NCBI GenBank assembly: GCA_017615955.1
Contig: JAFZZD010000526.1
Coordinates: 1-5,893 of the forward strand
Reading direction: 5' to 3'
DNA from: Victivallales bacterium
Lineage (GTDB): Bacteria; Verrucomicrobiota; Lentisphaeria; Oligosphaerales; Oligosphaeraceae
DNA: 5,893 nt
A program made the translations under genes and the position numbers. Position 1 is the stretch's first letter. The number at the start of each line of letters is the position of its first letter. Shown here piece by piece: positions 1 to 5,149 of this stretch. Below the pieces are notes generated by a model that did not search any database, was not told the DNA's origin, and saw nothing but the letters and a program-made list of their open reading frames with translations.

Positions 1-48
1 GTTATTCTTCTCCGTAAAGGGAAGACTACATTCGAGTGGAGGCCATGA
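1..48 (+). CDS. sctD: 3' end of upstream gene, probably inner-membrane ring protein SctD (partial)
   Basis: Frame 1 is open from the first base to a TGA at 46-48 and reads VILLRKGKTTFEWRP. The stop overlaps the ATG of the next gene at 45-47 in an ATGA junction, the same coupling used twice more in this operon, which supports this being a real gene end. Fifteen residues are too few for identification by sequence. The SctD call rests only on position: in Ysc-type clusters, and in Chlamydia, the gene directly before the sctE-sctF-sctG trio is sctD, a bitopic inner-membrane ring protein that pairs with SctJ. An unrelated upstream gene cannot be excluded. Confidence 0.45.
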   Translation, partial: VILLRKGKTTFEWRP

Positions 49-275
49 TGAAGCTTCTGGAATTGGAAAAGGAGTTGGCTGGCTCCGACGGCGTTGAGAA
101 GATGAGGCAATACGATGATGTGTTGCTTGCCTTGGACAAGCGCCTGGCGGGTGCATTGCAGGAGGGTTTGCCTCCAGGTGAATACGCCAAGGCGGAGCGG
201 TTGAAGGAGGCCGTCATAGTGGCGAGGAAGTTGTTGCGTCTCGAGGTTCGTGAGAACGGGGCGCAGGGTAAATAG
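45..275 (+). CDS. sctE: SctE-like needle co-chaperone (YscE/CdsE family)
   Basis: This is a small, charged, helical protein of 76 residues; YscE is about 66. In Yersinia, YscE binds YscG, and the pair sequesters the needle subunit YscF in the cytoplasm to prevent early polymerisation. Two predicted amphipathic helices are visible, about residues 2-38 and 46-70, split by a Gly-Leu-Pro-Pro-Gly turn. The second (EYAKAERLKEAVIVARKLL) resembles my recollection of the C-terminal YscE helix (QYQVWQRESKALESAIAII). No signal peptide or membrane segment is seen. Start choice: ATG 45 overlaps the upstream stop (ATGA); ATG 48 is nearly as good because GGAGG at 38-42 is only 2 bases before ATG 45 but 5 before ATG 48. 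A GTG at 36 is in frame but lacks a well-placed ribosome site. The sctF-sctG context supports the call; similarity alone would be weak. Confidence 0.72.
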   Translation: MMKLLELEKELAGSDGVEKMRQYDDVLLALDKRLAGALQEGLPPGEYAKAERLKEAVIVARKLLRLEVRENGAQGK

Positions 276-297
276 AACGGTGGTATTTCCACCAGTT
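276..297 (+). promoter_or_regulatory. hairpin in the sctE-sctF gap
   Basis: GGTGG (279-283) and CCACC (289-293) form a perfect 5-bp stem around a TATTT loop. It extends by AAC (276-278) pairing with GTT (295-297) across one bulged A at 294. The hairpin begins directly after the sctE stop. No U-tract follows, so it does not look like a complete intrinsic terminator. It could be an RNA-stability or processing element protecting the needle mRNA, or a weak attenuator. The pairing is visible; any function is inference. Confidence 0.4.
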
Positions 298-310
298 AAC
301 AACAAACAAG

Positions 311-316
311 AGAGGA
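311..316 (+). promoter_or_regulatory. ribosome binding site of sctF in an A-rich leader
   Basis: AGAGGA lies 7 bases before the ATG at 324. The surrounding leader (298-323) is almost all A and C with no T after 297, so it is expected to be unstructured. This is the only gene in the window with a leader longer than 15 bases. That fits the need for the needle subunit in many more copies than its neighbours. The strength is inferred, not measured. Confidence 0.6.
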
Positions 317-323
317 AACAAAA

Positions 324-629
324 ATGGCAGTAGGACTAGTTACAGCGGCGGCGAATGTCACTGATTACGATCCCCAGATTACTTCAGGCGCGACTGCGGA
401 TTTCATCCACACCGATGAAGTCTATACGGGCTTGATTGCCTCGGCGAAGGCAATGGAAGACCGTCTTGCGCAGTCATTGAAGAACTACAACGAGCATCCT
501 GATGTGCAGGCCAACCTGCAGCAGCTGCAGTATGACTTGCAGTCCTGGAACCTGGCATTGACAACAATGACCAACATCCAGAAGAACATGGGTGATGCAC
601 TTAGCTCAATTGCATCCAACTTCCGTTGA
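324..629 (+). CDS. sctF: T3SS needle filament protein SctF
   Basis: This is the needle subunit, which polymerises helically into the extracellular hollow needle and is exported by the T3SS itself without a cleaved signal. It has 101 residues; YscF is about 87, and the extra length is at the N-terminus. The hallmark is a helix-turn-helix hairpin: helix 1 at about residues 30-55, a His-Pro-Asp turn at 58-60, then a long C-terminal helix with LQQLQYDLQSWNLAL (about 65-79) that includes the conserved Trp74. The segment matches the family pattern recalled from YscF (Pro-Asp, then Leu-x-x-Leu-Gln and a Lys-Trp) and the C-terminus is amphipathic and Met/Ile/Leu-rich. There is no cysteine and no membrane segment. 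It sits between the genes for its two presumed chaperones. The stop at 627-629 shares one base with the next start. Confidence 0.88.
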   Translation: MAVGLVTAAANVTDYDPQITSGATADFIHTDEVYTGLIASAKAMEDRLAQSLKNYNEHPDVQANLQQLQYDLQSWNLALTTMTNIQKNMGDALSSIASNFR

Positions 630-997
630 TGTTTGAGCTTGAGACAGAAGAAGCGCGCTTGTTGTTGAATATTGCCCTAATGGCCATTGGGCGGAACAGA
701 TTCCAGTCGGCATTGAAGATAATGGCGGCATTGGATCTGTACCGCCCTGACCAGGAGGCATTGGCCTCCGTCAAGGCAATCTTCCTGATCAGCACCTTGA
801 ATTTCCAGGGGGCTGTGGACTACATTGACAATGTGGGGCTGGTGCAGTTCCCGCAGTCGGCAATGTTGCAGGCGTTCAAAGGAATGGCATATCTGCGCAT
901 GGATAAGCGCAGGGAGGCCGAGGAGCCGTTGAAAATAGCCGCCAGTCAGACGGCTGATCCGGCGGCAGCGCAATTAGCAAGGGATCTGCTGAAATGA
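629..997 (+). CDS. sctG: SctG-like TPR chaperone of the needle subunit (YscG family)
   Basis: This is a 122-residue, all-helical, TPR-like cytoplasmic protein; YscG is about 115. YscG cradles the C-terminal helix of the needle protein together with YscE. The N-terminal stretch RLLLNIALMAIGRNRFQSAL (about residues 10-29) matches the YscG pattern of Leu-rich helix, Ala-Leu-x-x-x-Gly, then the Ala of the second helix. A further TPR-like hairpin is seen at about 75-105, with Ala-Phe-x-Gly-Met-Ala-Tyr-Leu-Arg followed by Arg-Arg-Glu-Ala-Glu-Glu-Pro-Leu. Start choice: ATG 629 forms a TGATG junction with the sctF stop and has no clear Shine-Dalgarno, so termination-reinitiation coupling is likely. 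A TTG at 626 is less plausible. Other small TPR class II chaperones look similar, and position decides the assignment. Confidence 0.78.
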   Translation: MFELETEEARLLLNIALMAIGRNRFQSALKIMAALDLYRPDQEALASVKAIFLISTLNFQGAVDYIDNVGLVQFPQSAMLQAFKGMAYLRMDKRREAEEPLKIAASQTADPAAAQLARDLLK

Positions 998-1389
998 CAG
1001 ATGGAATGATAGTGGAGGCGATACGCTCCGTCAAATTGACTGGAACTGCGTCGGATGCACAGGTTGCCAATGGCACTGCGCCAGTGGCGAATCCTGACGC
1101 CGTGGCGAAGTTCCAGGCCGCGATGGGCGTTGACGGAGTCGAGAAGGCGGATGCCGTGCCATTTGTGGACGAGATGTCCGCCGTGTGGCGTTCCTCGCAG
1201 GAGAATCATCAGGGGTTGCTGCACCGCATCAAGGCCTTGAATGAGATGAACGCGCAGGGTGGCGTCACCATTGGCAATCTGACCGAGTTGCAGTACGAGG
1301 TGGCAACCTTGTCCTTCCAACAGGAAATTGTGGGAAAGGTTGCGGACAAGACAAGCAACGCCATCCAGACGCTCATCAAGAACCAGTAG
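994..1389 (+). CDS. sctI: T3SS inner rod protein SctI (YscI/PrgJ family)
   Basis: This 131-residue protein (YscI is about 115) would form the inner rod connecting the export gate to the needle base; it is an early secreted substrate. It has a low-complexity N-terminal export region of about 30 residues, then VANPDAVAKFQAAMG (31-45), a motif typical of rod proteins. The amphipathic C-terminal helix (about 95-131) contains LTELQYEVATLSFQQEIVGK and ends in Ile-Gln-Thr-Leu-Ile-Lys-Asn-Gln, resembling SctF's C-terminal polymerisation helix, as usual for this family. Start: ATG 994 overlaps the sctG stop (ATGA) and has AAGGGA at 979-984, 9 bases upstream. No sctH lies between sctG and sctI, unlike in Yersinia. 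Confidence 0.85.
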   Translation: MTDGMIVEAIRSVKLTGTASDAQVANGTAPVANPDAVAKFQAAMGVDGVEKADAVPFVDEMSAVWRSSQENHQGLLHRIKALNEMNAQGGVTIGNLTELQYEVATLSFQQEIVGKVADKTSNAIQTLIKNQ

Positions 1390-1390
1390 C

Positions 1391-1395
1391 AAGGA
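1391..1395 (+). promoter_or_regulatory. ribosome binding site of sctJ
   Basis: AAGGA sits 9 bases before the ATG at 1405, inside the 15-base gap after the sctI stop. It gives sctJ an independent initiation site rather than coupling by overlap. Confidence 0.6.
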
Positions 1396-1404
1396 CTTTT
1401 TAAA

Positions 1405-2001
1405 ATGTTGATAGGAAAGGGATTGCTGAAATACACTGCTTTGTGCGCCCTGTTGCTTGCAGGATGCAAGACTGAGACCACTTTGCATTCGCGGCTGGAG
1501 GAAAAGCAGGCCAACCTGGTCATGGCGGCATTGCTGGATGGCGGGATTGCCTGTCGCAAGGTCGCTGGCGAAGAGAATACCTGGAATGTGGTCATTGACA
1601 ACAATGACTTTGCCAAGGCGGTCAATCTGCTGGAAAGCAAGGGACTGCCCCGCAGAAATTACATGGGAATATCCGAGGTGTTCAAGAAGTCTGGCATGAT
1701 CAGCTCTCCCACGGAGGAACGCATACGCTTCATGGATGCCCTGGCGCAGGATTTGTCCCGCACGATTTCTGGGATAGACGGTGTCCTGGACGCCCGGGTA
1801 CATGTGGTGTTGCCTGAAAACGACCCCTTTGCGAAGAATGCATTGCCCAGTTCGGCGGCCGTGGCAATTCGCAGCCGCTGGGACGCGGATGTGGAGGCAT
1901 TCATTCCGCAGATCAAGAGCCTGGTCAGGAATTCCATCGAGGGGCTTCAGTACGAGAAGATCACGGTCACTGTGTTCAGAGATGAAGTGCCGAAAAAATG
2001 A
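1405..2001 (+). CDS. sctJ: T3SS inner-membrane ring lipoprotein SctJ (YscJ/PrgK/EscJ family)
   Basis: SctJ forms the periplasmic ring at the inner membrane, concentric with SctD. The first 20 residues form a lipoprotein signal peptide (positive Lys5 and Lys9, hydrophobic core, LLAG before Cys21), so signal peptidase II cleavage and lipidation at Cys21 are expected. The first ring-building domain covers about residues 24-80 and contains the family pattern Gln-Ala-Asn-x-Val-x-x-x-Leu-Leu-x-x-Gly and LLESKGLPRRNY. A linker leads to the second domain (about 105-192) with EERIRFMDALAQDLSRTI, the segment DARVHVVLPEND, and SSAAVAIRSR. At 198 residues it is shorter than YscJ (about 244) and PrgK (about 252), and no hydrophobic helix follows the second domain, so it resembles EPEC EscJ (about 190), which also lacks a C-terminal membrane helix. 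The flagellar homologue FliF is excluded by the small size and the lipobox. Confidence 0.95.
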   Translation: MLIGKGLLKYTALCALLLAGCKTETTLHSRLEEKQANLVMAALLDGGIACRKVAGEENTWNVVIDNNDFAKAVNLLESKGLPRRNYMGISEVFKKSGMISSPTEERIRFMDALAQDLSRTISGIDGVLDARVHVVLPENDPFAKNALPSSAAVAIRSRWDADVEAFIPQIKSLVRNSIEGLQYEKITVTVFRDEVPKK

Positions 2002-2342
2002 CGCCTGAATCCAGACAATTCATGCTCACCGCCGCCTGGCTTTTCGTAAGGCATGGCCGTCCCTCGCGGGCGAAAGTGCTTATGGAGGCATTGGTGGAGG
2101 ACGACCCCAGGGACGGAGTGTCCGCAGCGGCTCTGGCGGAATTGCTTCTTGCCGAGGGGCGTGGTGAAACCGCATTGCATGTCCTGCGCATGGCGGACTT
2201 TCCTGCGGAACTGGCCCGTGCGGAGGCCATTTTGGAGACGCGTGCCCTCGCCATGGTTGGTCGCAAGGCGGAAAGTACACGGCGATGGAAGCGTTATCTT
2301 GAATCCCGCAAGGGTGCTGAACGCAAATGGGTGGAGGGCTGA
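1998..2342 (+). CDS. sctY: SctY-like TPR chaperone (YscY family)
   Basis: This 114-residue, soluble, all-helical protein equals YscY in length. The N-terminal TPR hairpin reads Arg-Gln-Phe-Met-Leu-x-x-Ala-Trp-Leu-Phe-Val-Arg-His-Gly (6-20), then ARA-type residues and ALVEDDP. It follows my recollection of YscY (Arg-Gln-Gln-Glu-Phe-Leu-Leu-Leu-Asn-Gly-Trp-Leu, then CGHAERA and ALLTLNP) nearly position by position. The C-terminus (Ala-Met-Val-Gly-Arg-Lys-Ala-Glu, then RWKRYLESRKG, about 86-106) parallels YscY's LNGDLDKARHAYQHYLELKD. YscY binds YscX, and the pair engages the export gate SctV. ATG 1998 overlaps the sctJ stop (ATGA); no strong Shine-Dalgarno is seen. In Yersinia yscY lies beside yscX and the SctV gene, not between J and K. 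No sctX is in this window. It could instead be another small TPR chaperone. Confidence 0.66.
   Translation: MTPESRQFMLTAAWLFVRHGRPSRAKVLMEALVEDDPRDGVSAAALAELLLAEGRGETALHVLRMADFPAELARAEAILETRALAMVGRKAESTRRWKRYLESRKGAERKWVEG
2333..2337 (+). promoter_or_regulatory. ribosome binding site deciding the sctK start
   Basis: GGAGG lies 10 bases before ATG 2348 and just downstream of the alternative in-frame ATG at 2327. It therefore favours 2348 as the true start, which also places the start 5 bases after the sctY stop rather than inside it. Confidence 0.5.
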
Positions 2343-2347
2343 TTGCC

Positions 2348-2722
2348 ATGGATTTGAACGAGGCTAGGGAACTTATCGCCAACAGGCAGCTTTGGCCTAG
2401 AGTGCGGGCCTATCTTGCCGCCGGAGGCGAAATGAGGGATTTCTCCCTTCCTGAAAACAGGCTTTACCTCCTTGACAAGGAGACGATGAACAAGATTCAG
2501 CTGTGGCTGAAGGCACTTGGCCATGCTGAAAGCTGGAAGACGGTGGTGGATGGTGCCAAGGTGCGCCAGCTCAAGGCTGAATATCCTGGGGCTTATCCCG
2601 ATGCCATTCGGTATCTGCCGTATTTCTCAAAGTTCGACTTGAGTGACACATCGAACATCGAACTTGTCAAGCACCTTTTGAAATTGAAGTTTCCCGAGGC
2701 ATACGAATTATGCTGCTCATAA
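2348..2722 (+). CDS. sctK: SctK-like sorting-platform adaptor, short form
   Basis: SctK is a cytoplasmic adaptor linking the SctQ-SctL-SctN sorting platform to the SctD ring. The call rests mainly on position directly before sctL. There is also a partial pattern match: an Arg-Leu-x-Leu-Leu, then Leu-Trp-Leu-Lys-Ala-Leu-Gly-His-Ala, Val-Val-Asp-Gly and Val-Arg-Gln-Leu (about residues 38-72). This recalls the conserved LLxxLGxxLHxxxIRRxI core of YscK. At 124 residues it is much shorter than YscK (about 209). It is soluble and predicted helical, with two Cys near the C-terminus. ATG 2327 would add 7 residues and overlap sctY but lacks a ribosome site. The 3' end overlaps sctL by 13 bases. Confidence 0.62.
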   Translation: MDLNEARELIANRQLWPRVRAYLAAGGEMRDFSLPENRLYLLDKETMNKIQLWLKALGHAESWKTVVDGAKVRQLKAEYPGAYPDAIRYLPYFSKFDLSDTSNIELVKHLLKLKFPEAYELCCS

Positions 2723-3327
2723 AGAAAAAAGATTTTGAAATCCAGACGCCGAAGCGCCTGGTCAAGGCGGATGAGGTGGCCGCAGTGCTTCAGGCACAGC
2801 AGCTCATCGAGGCCGCTGAAGCGGAGGCGGACAACATCCGTGTTGCCGCAAGGCAGGCCTTCGAGGAGGAAAAGAAGAAGGGGTATGACAAGGGGCTGGA
2901 GGACGGAAAGGCCGAAATCTCCCAGCGAAAACTGCAGCTCCTGGATGAAAGCGCCACATTCATGGCTTCCGTTGAGAACAAGATGGTGGACGTGGTCATG
3001 AAGTCCTTGAAAAAATGCATCATGGAGATTGGCGACAAGGAATTGGTGGTGCAGATCGTGCGCAAGGTAATGAATGCAGTGGTGCGCAACCAGAGGCAGA
3101 TCACACTCAAGGTCGCCCCTGACATGGTTCCCGTTGTCCGCGAGCGTTTGGATGAAATACTTGCGGAATATCCCTTGCTGAATGAGATAGACTTGCAGGA
3201 GGACCCCCGTTTGAAGGGGACTGCCTGCATGATAGAGACAGAGGCCGGCATAGCGGATGCGTCTGTGGAGACGCAGCTCGCAGCCATCGAGACCTCTTTG
3301 AAGAAGCATTTCTCGAAGGAAGGTTGA
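2710..3327 (+). CDS. sctL: T3SS ATPase stator/regulator SctL (YscL/FliH family)
   Basis: SctL dimers bind the N-terminus of the SctN ATPase, link it to SctQ and SctK and restrain its activity; the family is related to flagellar FliH and to the V/F-ATPase peripheral stalk. The protein has 205 residues, about normal. Visible features are a basic start (LLIKKKDF), a long Ala/Glu/Lys-rich coiled coil at about 20-100 containing the GxxxGxxxG motif (Gly58, Gly62, Gly66) typical of FliH-like stators, and a globular C-terminal domain at about 105-200. That domain ends in [13 protein letters not shown] followed by ETQLAAIE, a strong SctL/FliH signature. ATG 2710 lies inside the 3' end of sctK; GAGG at 2696-2699 is 10 bases upstream. 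Confidence 0.92.
   Translation: MLLIKKKDFEIQTPKRLVKADEVAAVLQAQQLIEAAEAEADNIRVAARQAFEEEKKKGYDKGLEDGKAEISQRKLQLLDESATFMASVENKMVDVVMKSLKKCIMEIGDKELVVQIVRKVMNAVVRNQRQITLKVAPDMVPVVRERLDEILAEYPLLNEIDLQEDPRLKGTACMIETEAGIADASVETQLAAIETSLKKHFSKEG
3316..3323 (+). promoter_or_regulatory. ribosome binding site supporting the GTG start of sctN
   Basis: AAGGAAGG is the strongest Shine-Dalgarno-like sequence at a junction here. It lies 5 bases before GTG 3329, within the last codons of sctL. It argues for GTG 3329 over the next in-frame ATG at 3353. Confidence 0.65.
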
Positions 3328-3328
3328 A

Positions 3329-4657
3329 GTGCCCAATTCGTTCGACTACATAATGGAGGTCCTGGCCAGGGGGGCGGAGGATGTGCGCCCCATTGACGTG
3401 AAGGGCAAGGTCATACAGGTGGTGGGTACCATCATCAAGGCGGCTGTGCCAGGCGTCAAGATCGGCGAGATTTGCATCTTGCGCAATCCCTGGGAGAACC
3501 ACGAGATACAGGCCGAGGTGGTGGGCTTCACCAAGGAGGCTGTATTGCTGACGGTGCTGGGGCAGATGATAGGCATTTCCGCGCAGACCGAGGTGATTCC
3601 GACGCGGCGCGTGCACATGGTTCCCGTGGGGAAATCCCTGCTTGGGCGCGTGGTGGACGGGCTTGGACGCCCTCTGGATGCGGACAAGAAAGGCCCTCTG
3701 CGTCCAGAAGGCTATTATCCAGTATATGCGGACCCGCCGAATCCGCTGGAGCGCACGGTCATAAGCAAGCCCATTTCCCTGGGGCTGCGTTCATTGGATG
3801 CCATGCTGACTTGCGGCGAGGGGCAGCGTATGGGGATATTCGCGGCTGCTGGCGGTGGCAAATCCACGCTTATGGCTCAGATTATTCGCAATACCGAGGC
3901 CGAGGTCACAGTCATGGCGCTGATTGGCGAGCGTGGCCGTGAAGTGCGTGAATTCATTGAGAAGGATTTGGGTGAGGAAGGCATGAAGAAGTCAGTTGTG
4001 GTTTGTTCCACATCTGACCGCAGTGCCATGGAGCGCCTGAAGGCTGCGTATGTAGCCACGGCCATAGCGGAGAGTTTCCGCGACCAGGGCATGAAGGTAT
4101 TGCTTCTGATGGATTCCGTCACTCGTTTTGGTCGTGCCCAGCGTGAGATTGGGCTGGCGGCTGGCGAACCGCCGACCAGACGCGGTTTTCCGCCCAGTGT
4201 GTTCTCCGAACTGCCCAAGCTGATGGAGCGGGCTGGCAATTCCGCGAAAGGTTCCATCACGGCGCTCTACACCGTGCTGGTGGAAGGCGATGACATGACA
4301 GAACCGATTGCGGACGAGACACGCTCCATTCTGGACGGGCATATCATCCTCTCCAGAAAACTGGCGCAGATGAACCACTATCCCGCCATTGACATTTTGC
4401 AGTCCATCTCCCGTTGCCAGAATGCCATAATCACCCCCGAACACAAGAAGGCAGCCGCAAAGCTGCGCACAATTCTTGCGAAATACCAGGAAGTGGAGCT
4501 GCTTCTGAAAATCGGTGAATACCAGAAAGGGGCTGACAAGGATACGGACGAGGCAATCGCCAAGATTGATGCTGTGAACAAGTTCCTCAAGCAGGGGCTT
4601 CGCGAGAAGAACACCTACGAGGAGACCTTGAAGATGCTGGAGGAGGCAGTGAGCTAG
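3329..4657 (+). CDS. sctN: T3SS hexameric ATPase SctN (YscN/FliI/F1-beta family)
   Basis: SctN is the cytoplasmic ATPase that docks chaperone-substrate complexes, strips chaperones and unfolds cargo for export. It has 442 residues, the normal size. The N-terminal beta-barrel domain covers about 1-95. The Walker A segment [10 protein letters not shown] is at 171-180 (Lys178) and the catalytic Glu lies in GERGREV (Glu201). Walker B is [12 protein letters not shown] with Asp262. The [20 protein letters not shown] block is at 281-300, and an arginine finger is expected at Arg343 in [10 protein letters not shown]. The C-terminal helical domain, about 365-442, binds chaperones. AAAGGGKST fits SctN well. 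The surrounding injectisome genes exclude FliI. The GTG start is chosen because of AAGGAAGG 5 bases upstream; ATG 3353 would remove eight N-terminal residues that may contact SctL. It begins 2 bases after the sctL stop. Confidence 0.98.
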   Translation: MPNSFDYIMEVLARGAEDVRPIDVKGKVIQVVGTIIKAAVPGVKIGEICILRNPWENHEIQAEVVGFTKEAVLLTVLGQMIGISAQTEVIPTRRVHMVPVGKSLLGRVVDGLGRPLDADKKGPLRPEGYYPVYADPPNPLERTVISKPISLGLRSLDAMLTCGEGQRMGIFAAAGGGKSTLMAQIIRNTEAEVTVMALIGERGREVREFIEKDLGEEGMKKSVVVCSTSDRSAMERLKAAYVATAIAESFRDQGMKVLLLMDSVTRFGRAQREIGLAAGEPPTRRGFPPSVFSELPKLMERAGNSAKGSITALYTVLVEGDDMTEPIADETRSILDGHIILSRKLAQMNHYPAIDILQSISRCQNAIITPEHKKAAAKLRTILAKYQEVELLLKIGEYQKGADKDTDEAIAKIDAVNKFLKQGLREKNTYEETLKMLEEAVS

Positions 4658-4660
4658 GCC

Positions 4661-5149
4661 ATGGCGTACGCACTCCAAAGCATGTTGAAAATCCGCACCA
4701 TGCGCGAAGACCGCGCCAGCGCGGAGCTGTCCGCCGCCAGGCAGGCAGTGCGGCAGGCGGAGCAGGCCCTGCAGGAGCGAAAGGACGAACTGAAGCAGTA
4801 CCAGGACACCAAGGAGGAGCGCAGGGACAGGATTTATCAGGCTGTCATGGGGCACTCCATTTCACGGGACGAACTGGACAGGGTGCTGGAAGGCGTGGCT
4901 CGAATCGACGAGGAAGGCGCTCTGAAGGCGGACAATGTGAACCTGGCGCAGGCTGAATTGAAGACCAAGGAGAACGAGGCTGAAGTAGCCAGGGCTGGCT
5001 TCGTCAAGGCCTCCAAGGAACGAATGAAAATATCCGAGCACAAGGCAATGTGGCTTGCCGAAGAGGCTAAGGAACAGGAACATAGGCAGGAAGTGGAGTT
5101 GGAAGACTTCACTGGAAAGAAAAACGTGGACAACGCAAATGATAACTGA
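4661..5149 (+). CDS. sctO: T3SS central stalk SctO (YscO/FliJ family)
   Basis: SctO is a coiled-coil hairpin that inserts into the SctN hexamer, like the gamma subunit of F1-ATPase, and connects it to the export gate SctV; YscO also escorts export chaperones. The protein has 162 residues; YscO is about 154. It is almost entirely charged helix with two long antiparallel coiled-coil arms, about 5-62 and 68-145, separated by a short turn around GHSISRDE (64-71). The N-terminal Leu-x-x-Met-Leu-Lys-Ile-Arg and the Arg/Glu/Gln/Ala-rich heptads suit the family. There is no membrane segment. It starts 3 bases after the sctN stop; the nearest Shine-Dalgarno candidate is GGAGG at 4642-4646, rather far at 14 bases, so coupling to sctN is likely. 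Identification relies on shape and position between sctN and sctP. Confidence 0.85.
   Translation: MAYALQSMLKIRTMREDRASAELSAARQAVRQAEQALQERKDELKQYQDTKEERRDRIYQAVMGHSISRDELDRVLEGVARIDEEGALKADNVNLAQAELKTKENEAEVARAGFVKASKERMKISEHKAMWLAEEAKEQEHRQEVELEDFTGKKNVDNANDN

Noticed and set aside
276..297. Intrinsic terminator after sctE
   Set aside because: The stem is short and is followed by an A/C-rich sequence rather than a U-tract, and the next gene is functionally linked to sctE.
946..1803. Long open frame on the - strand (285 codons) opposite sctI and sctJ
   Set aside because: It lies fully antisense to two well-supported genes, and its product is rich in His, Gln, Cys and Arg with no domain pattern. 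It is a by-product of codon bias on the + strand.
1991..2001. A6 run directly before the sctJ stop, where a -1 slip would fuse SctJ to SctY
   Set aside because: The zero-frame sequence is CCG AAA AAA TGA; the base before the run is G, so it is not a good slippery heptamer, and no downstream stem-loop or internal Shine-Dalgarno stimulator is evident. A fusion of a periplasmic lipoprotein to a cytoplasmic chaperone makes no sense.
2725..2731. AAAAAAG near the sctL start as a programmed frameshift site
   Set aside because: The heptamer is not in the frame needed for tandem slippage in sctL, and the sctK frame has already ended at 2720-2722.
3329..4657. Flagellar FliI or F-type ATPase beta subunit
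   Set aside because: The flanking genes include a needle protein, inner rod, SctJ lipoprotein and SctG/SctE chaperones, which are specific to injectisomes; no flagellar genes are present.
3992..4855. Long open frame on the - strand (287 codons) opposite sctN and sctO
   Set aside because: It is antisense to the clearly real ATPase gene and shows no recognisable motif; its Leu/His-rich composition is typical of a complementary-strand shadow. The same reasoning removes the 2593-3336 frame on the - strand.
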